A stretch of DNA of 64,000 nucleotides, from positions 5,553,501-5,617,500 of the forward strand of contig NZ_AP019365.1 of NCBI RefSeq assembly GCF_033095865.1. Reading direction: 5' to 3'. Positions 1-7,744 of this stretch are shown one piece after another. Under the pieces are notes generated by a model. It made no database searches and had not been told where the DNA came from. It saw only the letters and a program-made list of their open reading frames with translations. Each line of letters starts with the position of its first letter. The stretch's first letter is position 1. A program made the translations under genes and the position numbers. The DNA comes from Pseudomonas sp. KU43P. GTDB lineage: Bacteria; Pseudomonadota; Gammaproteobacteria; Pseudomonadales; Pseudomonadaceae.

Positions 1-446
1 CAGGCATGCCCCGGTCATCGCATTGCTGCTTGCACCTGGCTCAGGATCTCGCGGCACTGGTCTCGTCAGCCAATGCAGCCTCCACCCGCCCATCGGTAAC
101 GGTGCTCAGGAGGTCAGATCATGAGATGCCCTTGCTCCCGGTCGTAAGGAGCCGCCAGTCCCGCGCTAGAGGACATCCCCACAGGTCGCAGGGGCCTTGA
201 TCCCTGATAACACTCAGCATTCTTGGCGGGATGACGTGGGACAAAGAACGAGAGGTAAAAGTAGGAGGCAGTGGGTATGACGCTAAACGGATGAAATGCT
301 TTGCCATAGACACCGGCAGCACACATTGGTAGTGTCCAAAAACGAATGATTGCATCTCGGATACCATAAACAGTCTGGCCAAGAAAACGCACTCAACAGT
401 TGACTTCTCAAGGTTGATTTCCCTTTGCCCTACCATGAAGGTTTCT
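1..446. other. Gene-poor left edge of island, possible mobile-element debris
   Basis: No convincing gene is seen. The first ~230 bases are GC-richer than the cassette that follows. On the minus strand they show only short open stretches interrupted by stops. One reads as a plausible protein tail (..VTDGRVEAALADETSAARS, stop near 47) but has no start. This could be debris of an insertion element left of the island, but I could not name a family. From about 230 the base composition shifts to the AT-rich style of the next genes, and the promoter of that cassette should lie in 250-446. Confidence 0.35.
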
Positions 447-962
447 ATGATCATATTTGTAGCTGGCGTTTATGGATCTGGAAAAACCACCATATGCTCT
501 CGGCTAGCAGCAGACTTAGGGTATCTAAGCGTCAGCGCAAGTGAGCTGATTCGAGCACGTCGAGGGAGTGCGTCCTGGAACAGTTCGAAAGAGACCCAGG
601 ACATAGAGCGCAATCAACAAATATTAATTGAGGCTGTCGCAGACCTCAAGATGAATCATCGCAATATATTACTAGACGGTCACTTCGCGCTGCTAGATTC
701 CGAAACCAGAATAACCGTTCTACCGCAGAAGGTCTTCGACAATTTAAGCGTAGATAAAATAATCCTAGTTGAGTCCAGCATCCAAGATATTGAATCACGC
801 CTAAAAGCAAGAGACAAAGAGGAGTGGGATCGCAAACTCATAAAAGAGCTTATCATTTCTGAAAGAAATAATGCTCTCGCCTATCACCAAGCAACTGGGA
901 CGCCACTAAAAATAGTCAACAGTAAAAATTATCGGGACATAATCCCCTACTTGGAAAAATAA
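447..962 (+). CDS. Small P-loop NTPase / nucleotide kinase-like protein
   Basis: This 171-aa protein starts with a beta strand and a Walker A motif, MIIFVAGVYGSGKTT (GxxGxGKTT). It resembles the adenylate/gluconate-kinase-like zeta-toxin/AAA_33 class of P-loop proteins. Downstream features fit such a kinase: a LLDGHFALLD strand where a Walker B or substrate-binding aspartate would sit, and a charged lid-like stretch (RLKARDKEEWDRK) around residues 115-130. The start at 447 is chosen because GAAGG lies 5-6 bases upstream; in-frame starts at 435 and 414 lack such a site. It is the first gene of a + strand cassette, 42 bases before the GNAT fusion gene. The substrate is unknown. Low GC and atypical codon use mark it as foreign to the neighbouring core genome. 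Confidence 0.75.
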   Translation: MIIFVAGVYGSGKTTICSRLAADLGYLSVSASELIRARRGSASWNSSKETQDIERNQQILIEAVADLKMNHRNILLDGHFALLDSETRITVLPQKVFDNLSVDKIILVESSIQDIESRLKARDKEEWDRKLIKELIISERNNALAYHQATGTPLKIVNSKNYRDIIPYLEK

Positions 963-1004
963 TAAATAACGCCATCACAATACACATCGATAAAGGAGTA
1001 TCAA

Positions 1005-2069
1005 GTGAAAGGCTTGCAGCACAAAAAAATCTCAGAAATAGATGGAAACGATCCTTTTTTTAATTCCCTGAAAGAAGACTACAGCGAGTTCTGCTCTTGG
1101 TACGCAAAAAAAGCAAACGCTGGTGAGGAAGCATACGTATTCCACAACTCTAGAAAAAGAATGGACGGCTTTTTATATCTAAAGCTTGAGACTGATCCGG
1201 ATCCAAGCATCGCCCCTCCCCTTCCACCTGGCAAAGCATTGAAGGTAGGCACACTTAAGATAAATGCCCACGGAACAAAGCTTGGTGAAAGATTTATCAA
1301 AAAAATTTTTGATCATGCGATGAGCCATAAAGTTGACTACATTTATGTGACGGTTTTTGAAAAGCATGCCGGCCTTATTAATTTATTGGAGCGCTACGGT
1401 TTCGAAAAGCGCGCCTGTAAGACTTCGATAAATGGCTCAGAACATGTCCTAACTAGGGACCTCAATCTAGTGACAGGTCACGTCGTTAGAGACTTCCCCC
1501 ACTTTGAGTTAGCCGACAAAAAATTCTACCTTCTCGCAATTTACCCGGAATACCACTCAGCATTCTTACCTGACTCAATACTCAATGGCGAAAGCCACGA
1601 TATCCTAGAGGACGTATCACACACAAATAGCATACACAAAGTATACATTTCAGGAATAAATAGAACAAAATGCTTGAAACCCGGTGACATTGTTGCGATT
1701 TATCGAACCAATGATGGAAAAGGTAAAGCCTATTATCGCTCCGTCGTTTCCTCACTGGGCGTAGTCGAGGAAGTACGGCAGATAAAATCCTTCAAAAACG
1801 AAGCGCAATTTATTAAATACACAAAACCATATAGCATCTTCACCATTGAACAACTCAAAGACTATTTTACTAATAAGCAAAAATCATATATAATAAAATT
1901 TACATATAATGCAGCGCTGAAAAAAAGAATTATCCGCAAACGGCTTATCGAAGAATGCCTGATTAGCACCCGTACTCGATGGGATTTCACCCAGCTTACA
2001 GAGAAACAGCTAAGATGGATTGCAAAAGAAGGTGAAATTAATGAAAGTATTATTATCCATCAAGCCTGA
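1005..2069 (+). CDS. GNAT acetyltransferase fused to a PUA/ASCH-like C-terminal domain
   Basis: This is a 354-aa protein with a GTG start and a strong AAAGGAG ribosome site at 992-998. Residues ~60-145 look like a GNAT fold: a strand LKVGTLKI, a helix region GERFIKKIFDHAM, a strand YIYVTVF and the typical ending LLERYGFEKR. The canonical Q/RxxGxG/A loop is weak (AHGTKLGERF). Residues ~165-350 hold a second domain with the phrase LKPGDIVAIYRT, typical of PUA-like/ASCH/EVE folds that bind nucleic-acid bases, followed by a lysine/arginine-rich tail (KKRIIRKRLIEE). The next gene, encoding an ASCH protein, begins inside the end of this one with a 29-base overlap, which implies coupled translation. 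An RNA or nucleotide substrate for the acetyltransferase is an inference from the domain pairing. Confidence 0.7.
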   Translation: MKGLQHKKISEIDGNDPFFNSLKEDYSEFCSWYAKKANAGEEAYVFHNSRKRMDGFLYLKLETDPDPSIAPPLPPGKALKVGTLKINAHGTKLGERFIKKIFDHAMSHKVDYIYVTVFEKHAGLINLLERYGFEKRACKTSINGSEHVLTRDLNLVTGHVVRDFPHFELADKKFYLLAIYPEYHSAFLPDSILNGESHDILEDVSHTNSIHKVYISGINRTKCLKPGDIVAIYRTNDGKGKAYYRSVVSSLGVVEEVRQIKSFKNEAQFIKYTKPYSIFTIEQLKDYFTNKQKSYIIKFTYNAALKKRIIRKRLIEECLISTRTRWDFTQLTEKQLRWIAKEGEINESIIIHQA

Positions 2070-2454
2070 GTACGCTAATAAAATTCTTAGTGGTGAGAAA
2101 AAATTCGAATTTCGAAAAGTTTCATTTACGAACACCGACGTGAAAACTGTAGTGATCTATGCAACTAAACCTGTGGGAAAGGTCGTCGGGGAGTTCGAGA
2201 TTCTAAAAATTTATAGCGACTCCCCTTCAAAAATTTGGGAACGGACCAAAAATTCGGCAGGCATCGATAAAAAATATTTTGATCGATACTACGAGGGAAA
2301 GGATCTAGCTATTGCAATCGCGGTCGGAGCTGTTCATCAATATGAGTCCCCTAAAAACTTGTCTGATGTAGGAGTTGGAATCTCACCGCCGCAATCTTTC
2401 TGCTATATTAAACCTAACGAGAGAGAACAGCAGCGAGAACTGGAGCTCGGATAA
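2041..2454 (+). CDS. ASCH-domain protein
   Basis: This 137-aa protein is essentially one ASCH domain. It opens MKVLLSIKPEYANKILSG, followed by the family's GxKxxExR signature as GEKKFEFRK around residues 18-26. Further typical strands follow (VVIYATKPVGKVVGEFEI) and the protein ends FCYIKP. ASCH domains belong to the PUA-like superfamily and are proposed to bind RNA; E. coli YqfB of this fold hydrolyses N4-acetylcytidine. The start at 2041 is set by AAGGTG at 2029-2034. The gene overlaps the preceding GNAT fusion by 29 bases and is followed after 10 bases by another GNAT. Pairing with two acetyltransferases suggests that the cassette adds and removes an acyl group or modifies RNA, but this is not demonstrated. 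Confidence 0.8.
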   Translation: MKVLLSIKPEYANKILSGEKKFEFRKVSFTNTDVKTVVIYATKPVGKVVGEFEILKIYSDSPSKIWERTKNSAGIDKKYFDRYYEGKDLAIAIAVGAVHQYESPKNLSDVGVGISPPQSFCYIKPNEREQQRELELG

Positions 2455-2464
2455 GGATATATTA

Positions 2465-3040
2465 ATGATGAATTTGTCGCGAGAGGTGGATATAGACTGG
2501 GTCACCAGCTCGTTGAGAGCTGTTGATCAGAAATTTTTGATCGCCAATCCTTGGGCGTACGACCATGTATTGCCCGTTATCATTAGTCATCTTCACGATC
2601 TTTCAGGCTACTATCCAAGTTTTAACACTTGGTTAGACCATAAGGTCATACCTGGATTACTTTCAGGCGAGCGAACAATCCTTCTTGAGCATAGCCGAGG
2701 TTGTTTATCTGGATTAGCTATAGTCAAGAATGATGGTCTCGAGCAAAAATTGTGCTGCTTACGAGTTCTGCCGAGATTTCAAAATACTGGAGTTGGATTG
2801 AAATTATTTGAGCGCTCATTCCAAACACTCAACACAAGCATGCCTTTGCTATCAATTGCAGAAGAGCAAAAACCTGTTTTTAGCAGGCTATTCAAATACT
2901 ATGGTTTCGAATTAGCCAAAAAGTATCATGATTATTACCGCCCTATGAAAGACGAGCTCAGCTTTAATGGACTGATCGAAGCTGAGCCCGTATTTAAAAA
3001 GAACTCGAATTGCTCTCAAAAGCTAATTTTTCTGACCTAA
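2465..3040 (+). CDS. GNAT family N-acetyltransferase
   Basis: This 191-aa protein has a recognisable GNAT core. A strand (KLCCLRVLPRFQ) runs into the acetyl-CoA pyrophosphate loop QNTGVGLKLF (Q/RxxGxG), near residues 105-125. The family's closing segment RLFKYYGFELAKKYHDYY follows. The start at 2465 is supported by AAGGA at 2453-2457; a second ATG lies directly after it. It is the last gene of the 447-3040 cassette, 10 bases after the ASCH gene. It converges with, and overlaps by 18 bases, the membrane-protein gene on the other strand. The substrate is unknown. Confidence 0.75.
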   Translation: MMNLSREVDIDWVTSSLRAVDQKFLIANPWAYDHVLPVIISHLHDLSGYYPSFNTWLDHKVIPGLLSGERTILLEHSRGCLSGLAIVKNDGLEQKLCCLRVLPRFQNTGVGLKLFERSFQTLNTSMPLLSIAEEQKPVFSRLFKYYGFELAKKYHDYYRPMKDELSFNGLIEAEPVFKKNSNCSQKLIFLT

Positions 3041-4357
3041 ATGTTTGAGGGCTTTTTTCTTCAAATGTCCGAGTAGTGGCCGGGCACCTATCAATAAAAA
3101 TCCGAATGCCAAGTACATTGATAACCAAGCCACCTTCCGCCCGCAACCGTCAGGTATCTCTTTAGCGATACAAGTCGTGCTAATATCCCATAATGCACTT
3201 CCCGACGCTCCGAAAATAACAACAAGTGTGACAAAGCGGGCTATCGAAAGGTAGTCAGATCGCACCTTTGAAAAACGGCCAAGGACAATTAGATCCTTGA
3301 CGGAGTCTCCTTCTTTGCTTGCGGTCCATTGGTAACCCAAGTAATTTCTAACACTAGTCTCTTCAGAAATACCCACGCTGCTGTCAAGGCGAATGTACTC
3401 GTTCCAAACCTCTTCGTCCATGAGGGAACGATAGCCCTTATAATCCTTCGTATCAGAAACGCATACTTCATCTCGAATCGTTGTCAGAAAACAATGAATT
3501 CTCTGAAATTTCGGAAACTTCAACCGGTCGTTGCCGCTCAGAAGTTCTTCTGGCACCCCGCGACGCACATTAATTCTAAAATCAATAATCCGAGTTTCCG
3601 TGTTGGAACTGATTAACGCCCGATCCTTCTGGATAAAATCTACACTGTATACGCTAGGTGGAACATTTCGAATACGAAAGCGAATGTAGGCAGACTCGCG
3701 GCGATCTTTTATATTCGTAATAGCTGGACGACTAGGTAAGGTGATTGTCAACCGGGTACATACGTTTTCGTCGCTCAGAAAAATAGGCTCAACTTTAAAA
3801 AGCTGAGTATTCAGGCGAACCAAAGAGAAAGGTTTAACATCTTGCCCATCTTTTCTAAAACTAATATTAGCGTAGTTGCCTTCACCAAATCCGTCATAGT
3901 GAACGACCTCATTAAAAATCGCGGCAACGCTCTTTTCGCCATTTAATCTCGAACCAAGATCACTTACATCTTTCAGTTCAACTTTCCATGGAAAATCAAC
4001 CACGACCGCAGAATAAGCATCACGCTTACCGATCATAAGCCCAATATCCATGAAGGGAGACAGTCTATCACGACCTGTTTCCCACAAATTCACATGGAGT
4101 TCATCCTCAAGTTCTCTTTCCCAGAGATCACCTGATTTTTTACGTTGTTCTATCAACCTCGTCTTCCGCGCCTTAGTACTCGCTAGCCAAACCTCTCTGA
4201 CACTGACTTGATCGTCTAGAACGGTTTCGGTATTCGAGTGGGGTTGGTTGTCTTCCTGAGGGATGGCCTTTATCGGTAACTTAGGAGATCCGTGCTTTAC
4301 GGGCTCCTCTTCATCAGATAAGTACCTGACAATTATCCCTGAAAAAGAATGGCGCAT
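3023..4357 (-). CDS. Unrecognised protein with two C-terminal membrane helices
   Basis: This 444-aa protein belongs to no family I recognise. The N-terminal ~370 residues are soluble and rich in beta-strand-like segments. They include a basic helix (ASTKARKTRLIEQRKKSGD) and a charged region (RELEDELHVNLWETGRDRL). The last ~75 residues carry two hydrophobic helices (ARFVTLVVIFGASGSALWDI and AWLSMYLAFGFLLIGARPLL), separated by a short Cys-containing loop and followed by a lysine-rich tail, so the large domain should face the cytoplasm. The start at 4357 is chosen for AAGGA eight bases upstream; 4396 (preceded by AAGGTG) is an alternative. It is the only minus-strand gene of the island and overlaps the final GNAT gene tail to tail. 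A membrane-effector role is speculation from context. Confidence 0.6.
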   Translation of the reverse strand: MRHSFSGIIVRYLSDEEEPVKHGSPKLPIKAIPQEDNQPHSNTETVLDDQVSVREVWLASTKARKTRLIEQRKKSGDLWERELEDELHVNLWETGRDRLSPFMDIGLMIGKRDAYSAVVVDFPWKVELKDVSDLGSRLNGEKSVAAIFNEVVHYDGFGEGNYANISFRKDGQDVKPFSLVRLNTQLFKVEPIFLSDENVCTRLTITLPSRPAITNIKDRRESAYIRFRIRNVPPSVYSVDFIQKDRALISSNTETRIIDFRINVRRGVPEELLSGNDRLKFPKFQRIHCFLTTIRDEVCVSDTKDYKGYRSLMDEEVWNEYIRLDSSVGISEETSVRNYLGYQWTASKEGDSVKDLIVLGRFSKVRSDYLSIARFVTLVVIFGASGSALWDISTTCIAKEIPDGCGRKVAWLSMYLAFGFLLIGARPLLGHLKKKALKHLGQKN

Positions 4358-4457
4358 CGAACGCGTCCTTGGATTTCCGCACAATCGTAGGGGCATTTCA
4401 CCTTTTTTTGTTGAATCTGTCAATAACTGCGCACCCCCAAAAATAGGGTAAAAGCGC

Positions 4458-4487
4458 TTAATATGCAGGATCACATAAACTTGTAAA
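4458..4487 (-). promoter_or_regulatory. Putative sigma-70 promoter for the two-helix membrane protein
   Basis: On the minus strand, TTTACA (4487-4482) and TATTAA (4463-4458) are separated by 18 bases and lie about 100 bases upstream of the proposed start at 4357. The match is moderate and rests only on the hexamers. Confidence 0.3.
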
Positions 4488-4498
4488 CGGCAAAACAT

Positions 4499-4767
4499 TA
4501 TTTATGCTTGACACACAACTTGCCTAAAGCCTTTTCTCAGGGCTGTGGTAGGCCATAAAGATACTTCTAAAGATGCCTTGTGCTACAAACCAACGCCTAC
4601 AATGGCTGCTGACACCCCAATTCGATTCCACCAAACGCCATAACTAGCTGATTTATTTATAGCTACCCTATGAGGTACGCCAAAAAATCCACCAAATTCC
4701 AACCCCGCGAATCCCCTACCCTCACAGCTAGAAACCGTTCGTCTGGTGCCGCACCATAGGCAGTATC
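4499..4767. other. Intergenic island stretch without gene
   Basis: No ORF with coding character and no clear repeat is seen here. The composition stays AT-rich, as in the cassette, up to the terminator hairpin at 4768. The stretch is the right flank of the acquired segment. Confidence 0.4.
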
Positions 4768-4799
4768 AAAAAAGGCTCACCGAAAGGTGTGCCTTTTTT
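4768..4799. terminator. Bidirectional rho-independent terminator at the island edge
   Basis: The hairpin has arms AAAAAAGGC-T-CACC and GGTG-T-GCCTTTTTT around a GAAA tetraloop, so it has a U-run in both orientations. It abuts the point (about 4803) where similarity to the NrdG-like protein stops. It therefore either came with the island or ends an island transcript. Confidence 0.7.
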
Positions 4800-5115
4800 G
4801 TTTGAAACCGCGCTCGCGGACCGCTCGCATGGCAGCAGGGAGCGCGGGTTGCAGCGTGGCTTCGCCGCCGCTGAACACCACCGCCTGCAACAGTTCCTGG
4901 CGGCGATCGAGCAGGTCGGTCACGTCGTGCCAGGGCACGCCGGGCTCGGTGCGGCGGAGGGTCAGCTCGGGGTTGTGGCAATAGCGGCAGTGCCAGGCGC
5001 AACCCTGGCAGAACACTGCGCAGGCGAGGTGGTCGGGGTAGTCGAGGGTGGTCAGGGGTTGTAGGCCGCCGATGCGCAGGGCGCTGGCTTGGGATTTGGG
5101 GTTGGGGGTTGGCAT
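4777..5115 (-). pseudogene. NrdG-like radical-SAM activating protein, 3' end lost
   Basis: The N-terminal half of an anaerobic ribonucleotide-reductase-activating (NrdG/pyruvate-formate-lyase-activase type) radical-SAM protein is intact. It begins at 5115 with MPTPNPKSQASALRIGG and shows the [4Fe-4S] motif CAWHCRYC (CxxxCxxC) near residues 39-46 and the AdoMet-binding VVFSGGEATLQ near residue 80. After RAVRERGFK the reading frame enters island sequence (QKRHTFR) and stops, giving 112 residues where the family has roughly 200 or more. The breakpoint is about 4800-4805, beside the terminator. No nrdD reductase gene is adjacent. The product should be non-functional. Confidence 0.8.
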
Positions 5116-5160
5116 GGGCGCTTCTGGGCAGGGAGGGAGAGCTGTGTTGCCTGGGCTGGC

Positions 5161-5249
5161 CTCATCGCCGGCAAGCCGGCTCCCACAGGGATATCCACAG
5201 GCCTTCAATCCAGCGCTGTAACTGTGGGAGCTGGCGGGCTTGCGGCAAT
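5161..5249. repeat. REP pair (BIME-like)
   Basis: A left arm CATCGCCGGCAAGCCGGCTC and a degenerate right arm (GTGGGAGCTGGCGGGCTTGC) form an inverted pair in the gap between the nrdG remnant and the winged-helix gene. Confidence 0.85.
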
Positions 5250-5446
5250 AGCGCGGACCGGACCATGCAACCGGTAGAGTTTGCTTGGAGAGGACTGGGG
5301 CAGCCTGGGTGAGCATCTGCAGGGTGAAACGGGTAGGACGGCTGGCAAACCCCGAATACTCATTTGTGAATACTTCGTATTTGCAGATGGTTTTTGTTAC
5401 GATAGCCGGCATATCCTCCACGACCTCCCTGCCGGTGTTTTACCCG

Positions 5447-5836
5447 ATGAGCACGACCTTGCCGGTCGTTGTCGATGACGACCACATTAAACCCGAATGC
5501 CCGGATGCTCCTGCCGACGTACAGCGCTTTGCCGGCTTCACGCTGGAACATGCCACCCGCCAACTCACCCGTCCCGATGGCGTATCGCTGACCCTGCCCC
5601 GCTCCGACTACCAAGTGCTGTGCGAACTGCTGGCGGCCAGCAACCGTGTGCTATCACGCGATCGGTTGACGCGCAGCGCGTTCGGCCGCGAACACCTCCC
5701 TGACGACCGTTCGGTGGACATGTGCATCAGCCGCCTGCGCCAGCAACTGCGCCGTGCACCCGGCGCAGACGTGCAGATACTCACCCTGCGCAACGAAGGC
5801 TACCTGCTGAGCATCGCCCGCGCCGAGGTCGGATAG
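5447..5836 (+). CDS. Orphan OmpR-type winged-helix DNA-binding protein
   Basis: This 129-aa protein contains only the output domain of an OmpR/PhoB-type regulator. After a ~30-residue leader come FTLEHATRQLTRPDGVSLTL (the amino-terminal beta sheet), LPRSDYQVLCELLAASNRVLSRDRL (the helix before the turn), then DDRSVDMCISRLRQQLRR (the recognition helix) and LRNEGYLLSI (the wing). No receiver domain lies upstream: the reading frame opens at 5285, but the added residues do not resemble one. The start at 5447 is the first ATG before the domain and lacks a strong ribosome site, so an upstream start remains possible. It lies ~210 bases ahead of the glutamate-synthase-like gene on the same strand, with a REP pair between. 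It should bind DNA without phosphorylation control; its targets are unknown. Confidence 0.75.
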   Translation: MSTTLPVVVDDDHIKPECPDAPADVQRFAGFTLEHATRQLTRPDGVSLTLPRSDYQVLCELLAASNRVLSRDRLTRSAFGREHLPDDRSVDMCISRLRQQLRRAPGADVQILTLRNEGYLLSIARAEVG

Positions 5837-5852
5837 GGCTGCTTTGCAGCCC

Positions 5853-5939
5853 ACTCGCCGGCAAGCCGGCTCCCACAGGGACACCACTGGCTTCAAGACT
5901 TGCGCGTTACTTGTGGGAGCCGACTTGCCGGCGATGAGG
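5853..5939. repeat. REP pair
   Basis: Inverted arms TCGCCGGCAAGCCGGCTCCC and GTGGGAGCCGACTTGCCGGC are separated by a ~30-base spacer, just downstream of the winged-helix gene. Confidence 0.9.
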
Positions 5940-6046
5940 CCAGCAGCAACACCGCAAACCGTAAGAGTGTTTTACCGATTCGCCAGGTTTTCCCACCGGC
6001 CAGTTTGCCTATCCTTGGCCCGGTCATCCTGTTTTGCGATGGACCC

Positions 6047-7714
6047 ATGAAACACTCTCTACCCAGCCGCTACGCCTGCCTTGCCGCCTGCCTGCTCTTC
6101 ACCTTCGCCAGTCTGCCGCTGCTCACCCAGCATGCCTGGTTGTGGCCGCTGACGGTGGTCACCGCCCTGCTCAGCCTGGTCGGCCTCAATGACCTGCGCC
6201 AGAGCCACCACGCTGTGCGGCGCAACTATCCGATCCTGGGCAACATCCGTTACCTGATCGAAACCATTCGCCCGGAAATCCGCCAGTACCTGATCGAGGG
6301 CGACGACGACAAGCTGCCGTTCTCGCGTTCGCAGCGCTCGCTGGTATACGCCCGTGCCAAGAATGAAAGCGCCGAGAAGGCCTTCGGTACGCTCAACGAT
6401 GCCTACAAGCCTGGCTTCGAATTCATCAGCCATTCGATGCTGCCGGTGGCAACGCCGGACCCAGCCTCCTTCCGTATCTCCATCGGTGGGCCGCAGTGCC
6501 GCCGGCCTTACTCGGCGTCGATCTTCAACATCTCGGCAATGAGTTTCGGCGCCCTCAGCGCCAATGCCATCGCCGCACTCAACCAGGGCGCGCGCCTGGG
6601 CCGTTTCGCCCACGACACCGGCGAAGGCAGCATCAGCCCCTACCACCGTGAGCACGGCGGCGACCTGATCTGGGAGATCGGCAGCGGCTATTTTGGCTGC
6701 CGTACCGAAGACGGGCACTTCGACCCGAAGCGCTTCGCCGCCCAGGCCAGCGACCCGCAGGTGAAGATGATCGAGATCAAGCTCAGCCAGGGCGCCAAGC
6801 CGGGCCATGGCGGCATTCTGCCGGGGCACAAGGTGAGTGCGGAAATCGCGGCCACCCGTGGTGTGCGTGAGGGCGAGGATTGCATCTCGCCAGCCGCGCA
6901 CAGCGCGTTCCGCACGCCCATCGAGTTGCTGAATTTCGTCGCCGGCCTGCGAGAGCTTTCGGGCGGCAAACCGGTGGGTTTCAAGTTCTGCCTGGGCCAC
7001 CCGTGGGAATTCATGGGCATTGCCAAAGCCATGCTGGTGACCGGCATCACCCCCGACTTCATCGTCGTCGATGGCAAGGAAGGCGGCACCGGCGCGGCGC
7101 CGCGCGAATTCAGCGACAACATGGGCGTACCCATGCGTGAAGGCCTGATGTTCGTGCACAACACCCTGGTGGGCTTGAACTTGCGTTCGAGCATCCGTAT
7201 CGGGGCAGCGGGCAAGATCGTCAGTGCCTTCGATATCGCCAGCGTGCTGGCCATCGGTGCCGACTGGGTCAACTCGGCGCGGGGCTTCATGTTCGCCATC
7301 GGCTGCATCCAGTCGCAGAGCTGCCACACCAACAAGTGCCCGACCGGCGTGGCCACCCAAAACCCGTTGCGCCAGCGCGCACTGGTGGTGCCGGACAAGG
7401 CACAGCGGGTCGCCAGCTTCCACCGCAATACCTTGCACGCCTTGGCCGAGATGCTCGCGGCCGCTGGCCTGGAGCACCCGTCGGAGCTCAAGCCCAAGCA
7501 CCTGGCGCGGCGCATCAGCACCAGCGAGATCAGCCTGTTTTCGGACCTGCACCAATTCCTCAAGCCGGGCGAATTGCTCAGTGGCTCGATTGAAAGCGAG
7601 TTCTATGCGCGGATGTGGCGGATGGCGCGCAGTGACAGCTTTGCGCCGGAGACGGGGGACATGGCTGTGGTGCCAGCGACGCCAGCACGCAGAAAAGAAA
7701 CAGCCCCGGCATAG
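6047..7714 (+). CDS. Membrane-anchored FMN-binding glutamate-synthase-like protein
   Basis: This 555-aa protein matches the FMN/glutamate-synthase domain found alone (GltB central domain). Residues ~8-50 carry two hydrophobic segments that would anchor it in the inner membrane. The flavin barrel follows, with FNISAMSFGALSANAIAALN, the PGHGG loop, the IVVDGKEGGTGAAP strand-loop and the IRIGAAGKI phosphate-binding segment. CIQSQSCHTNKCPTGVAT (residues ~423-440) provides the cysteines of the [3Fe-4S] cluster seen in GltB. The glutaminase domain and C-terminal beta-helix of a full GltB are absent, so it is unlikely to make glutamate by itself; its substrate and electron donor are unknown. The start at 6047 precedes the membrane segments. 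It ends inside a hairpin shared with the convergent porin gene. Confidence 0.85.
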   Translation: MKHSLPSRYACLAACLLFTFASLPLLTQHAWLWPLTVVTALLSLVGLNDLRQSHHAVRRNYPILGNIRYLIETIRPEIRQYLIEGDDDKLPFSRSQRSLVYARAKNESAEKAFGTLNDAYKPGFEFISHSMLPVATPDPASFRISIGGPQCRRPYSASIFNISAMSFGALSANAIAALNQGARLGRFAHDTGEGSISPYHREHGGDLIWEIGSGYFGCRTEDGHFDPKRFAAQASDPQVKMIEIKLSQGAKPGHGGILPGHKVSAEIAATRGVREGEDCISPAAHSAFRTPIELLNFVAGLRELSGGKPVGFKFCLGHPWEFMGIAKAMLVTGITPDFIVVDGKEGGTGAAPREFSDNMGVPMREGLMFVHNTLVGLNLRSSIRIGAAGKIVSAFDIASVLAIGADWVNSARGFMFAIGCIQSQSCHTNKCPTGVATQNPLRQRALVVPDKAQRVASFHRNTLHALAEMLAAAGLEHPSELKPKHLARRISTSEISLFSDLHQFLKPGELLSGSIESEFYARMWRMARSDSFAPETGDMAVVPATPARRKETAPA

Positions 7715-7726
7715 GCCGGGGCTGTT
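7699..7726. terminator. Bidirectional terminator between convergent genes
   Basis: A perfect 12-bp stem AACAGCCCCGGC / GCCGGGGCTGTT with an ATAG loop overlaps the stop codon of the glutamate-synthase-like gene. It lies 18 bases beyond the porin stop. Confidence 0.85.
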
Positions 7727-7744
7727 CGGTACAACCAATCAGTA

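Noticed and set aside
114..454. Two minus-strand ORFs of 92 and 111 codons at the left edge
   Set aside because: They overlap each other in different frames, show no family motif and have no ribosome site; one overlaps the start of the kinase gene.
5109..5478. Short + strand ORFs upstream of the winged-helix gene
   Set aside because: They are translated from REP and intergenic sequence without coding character.
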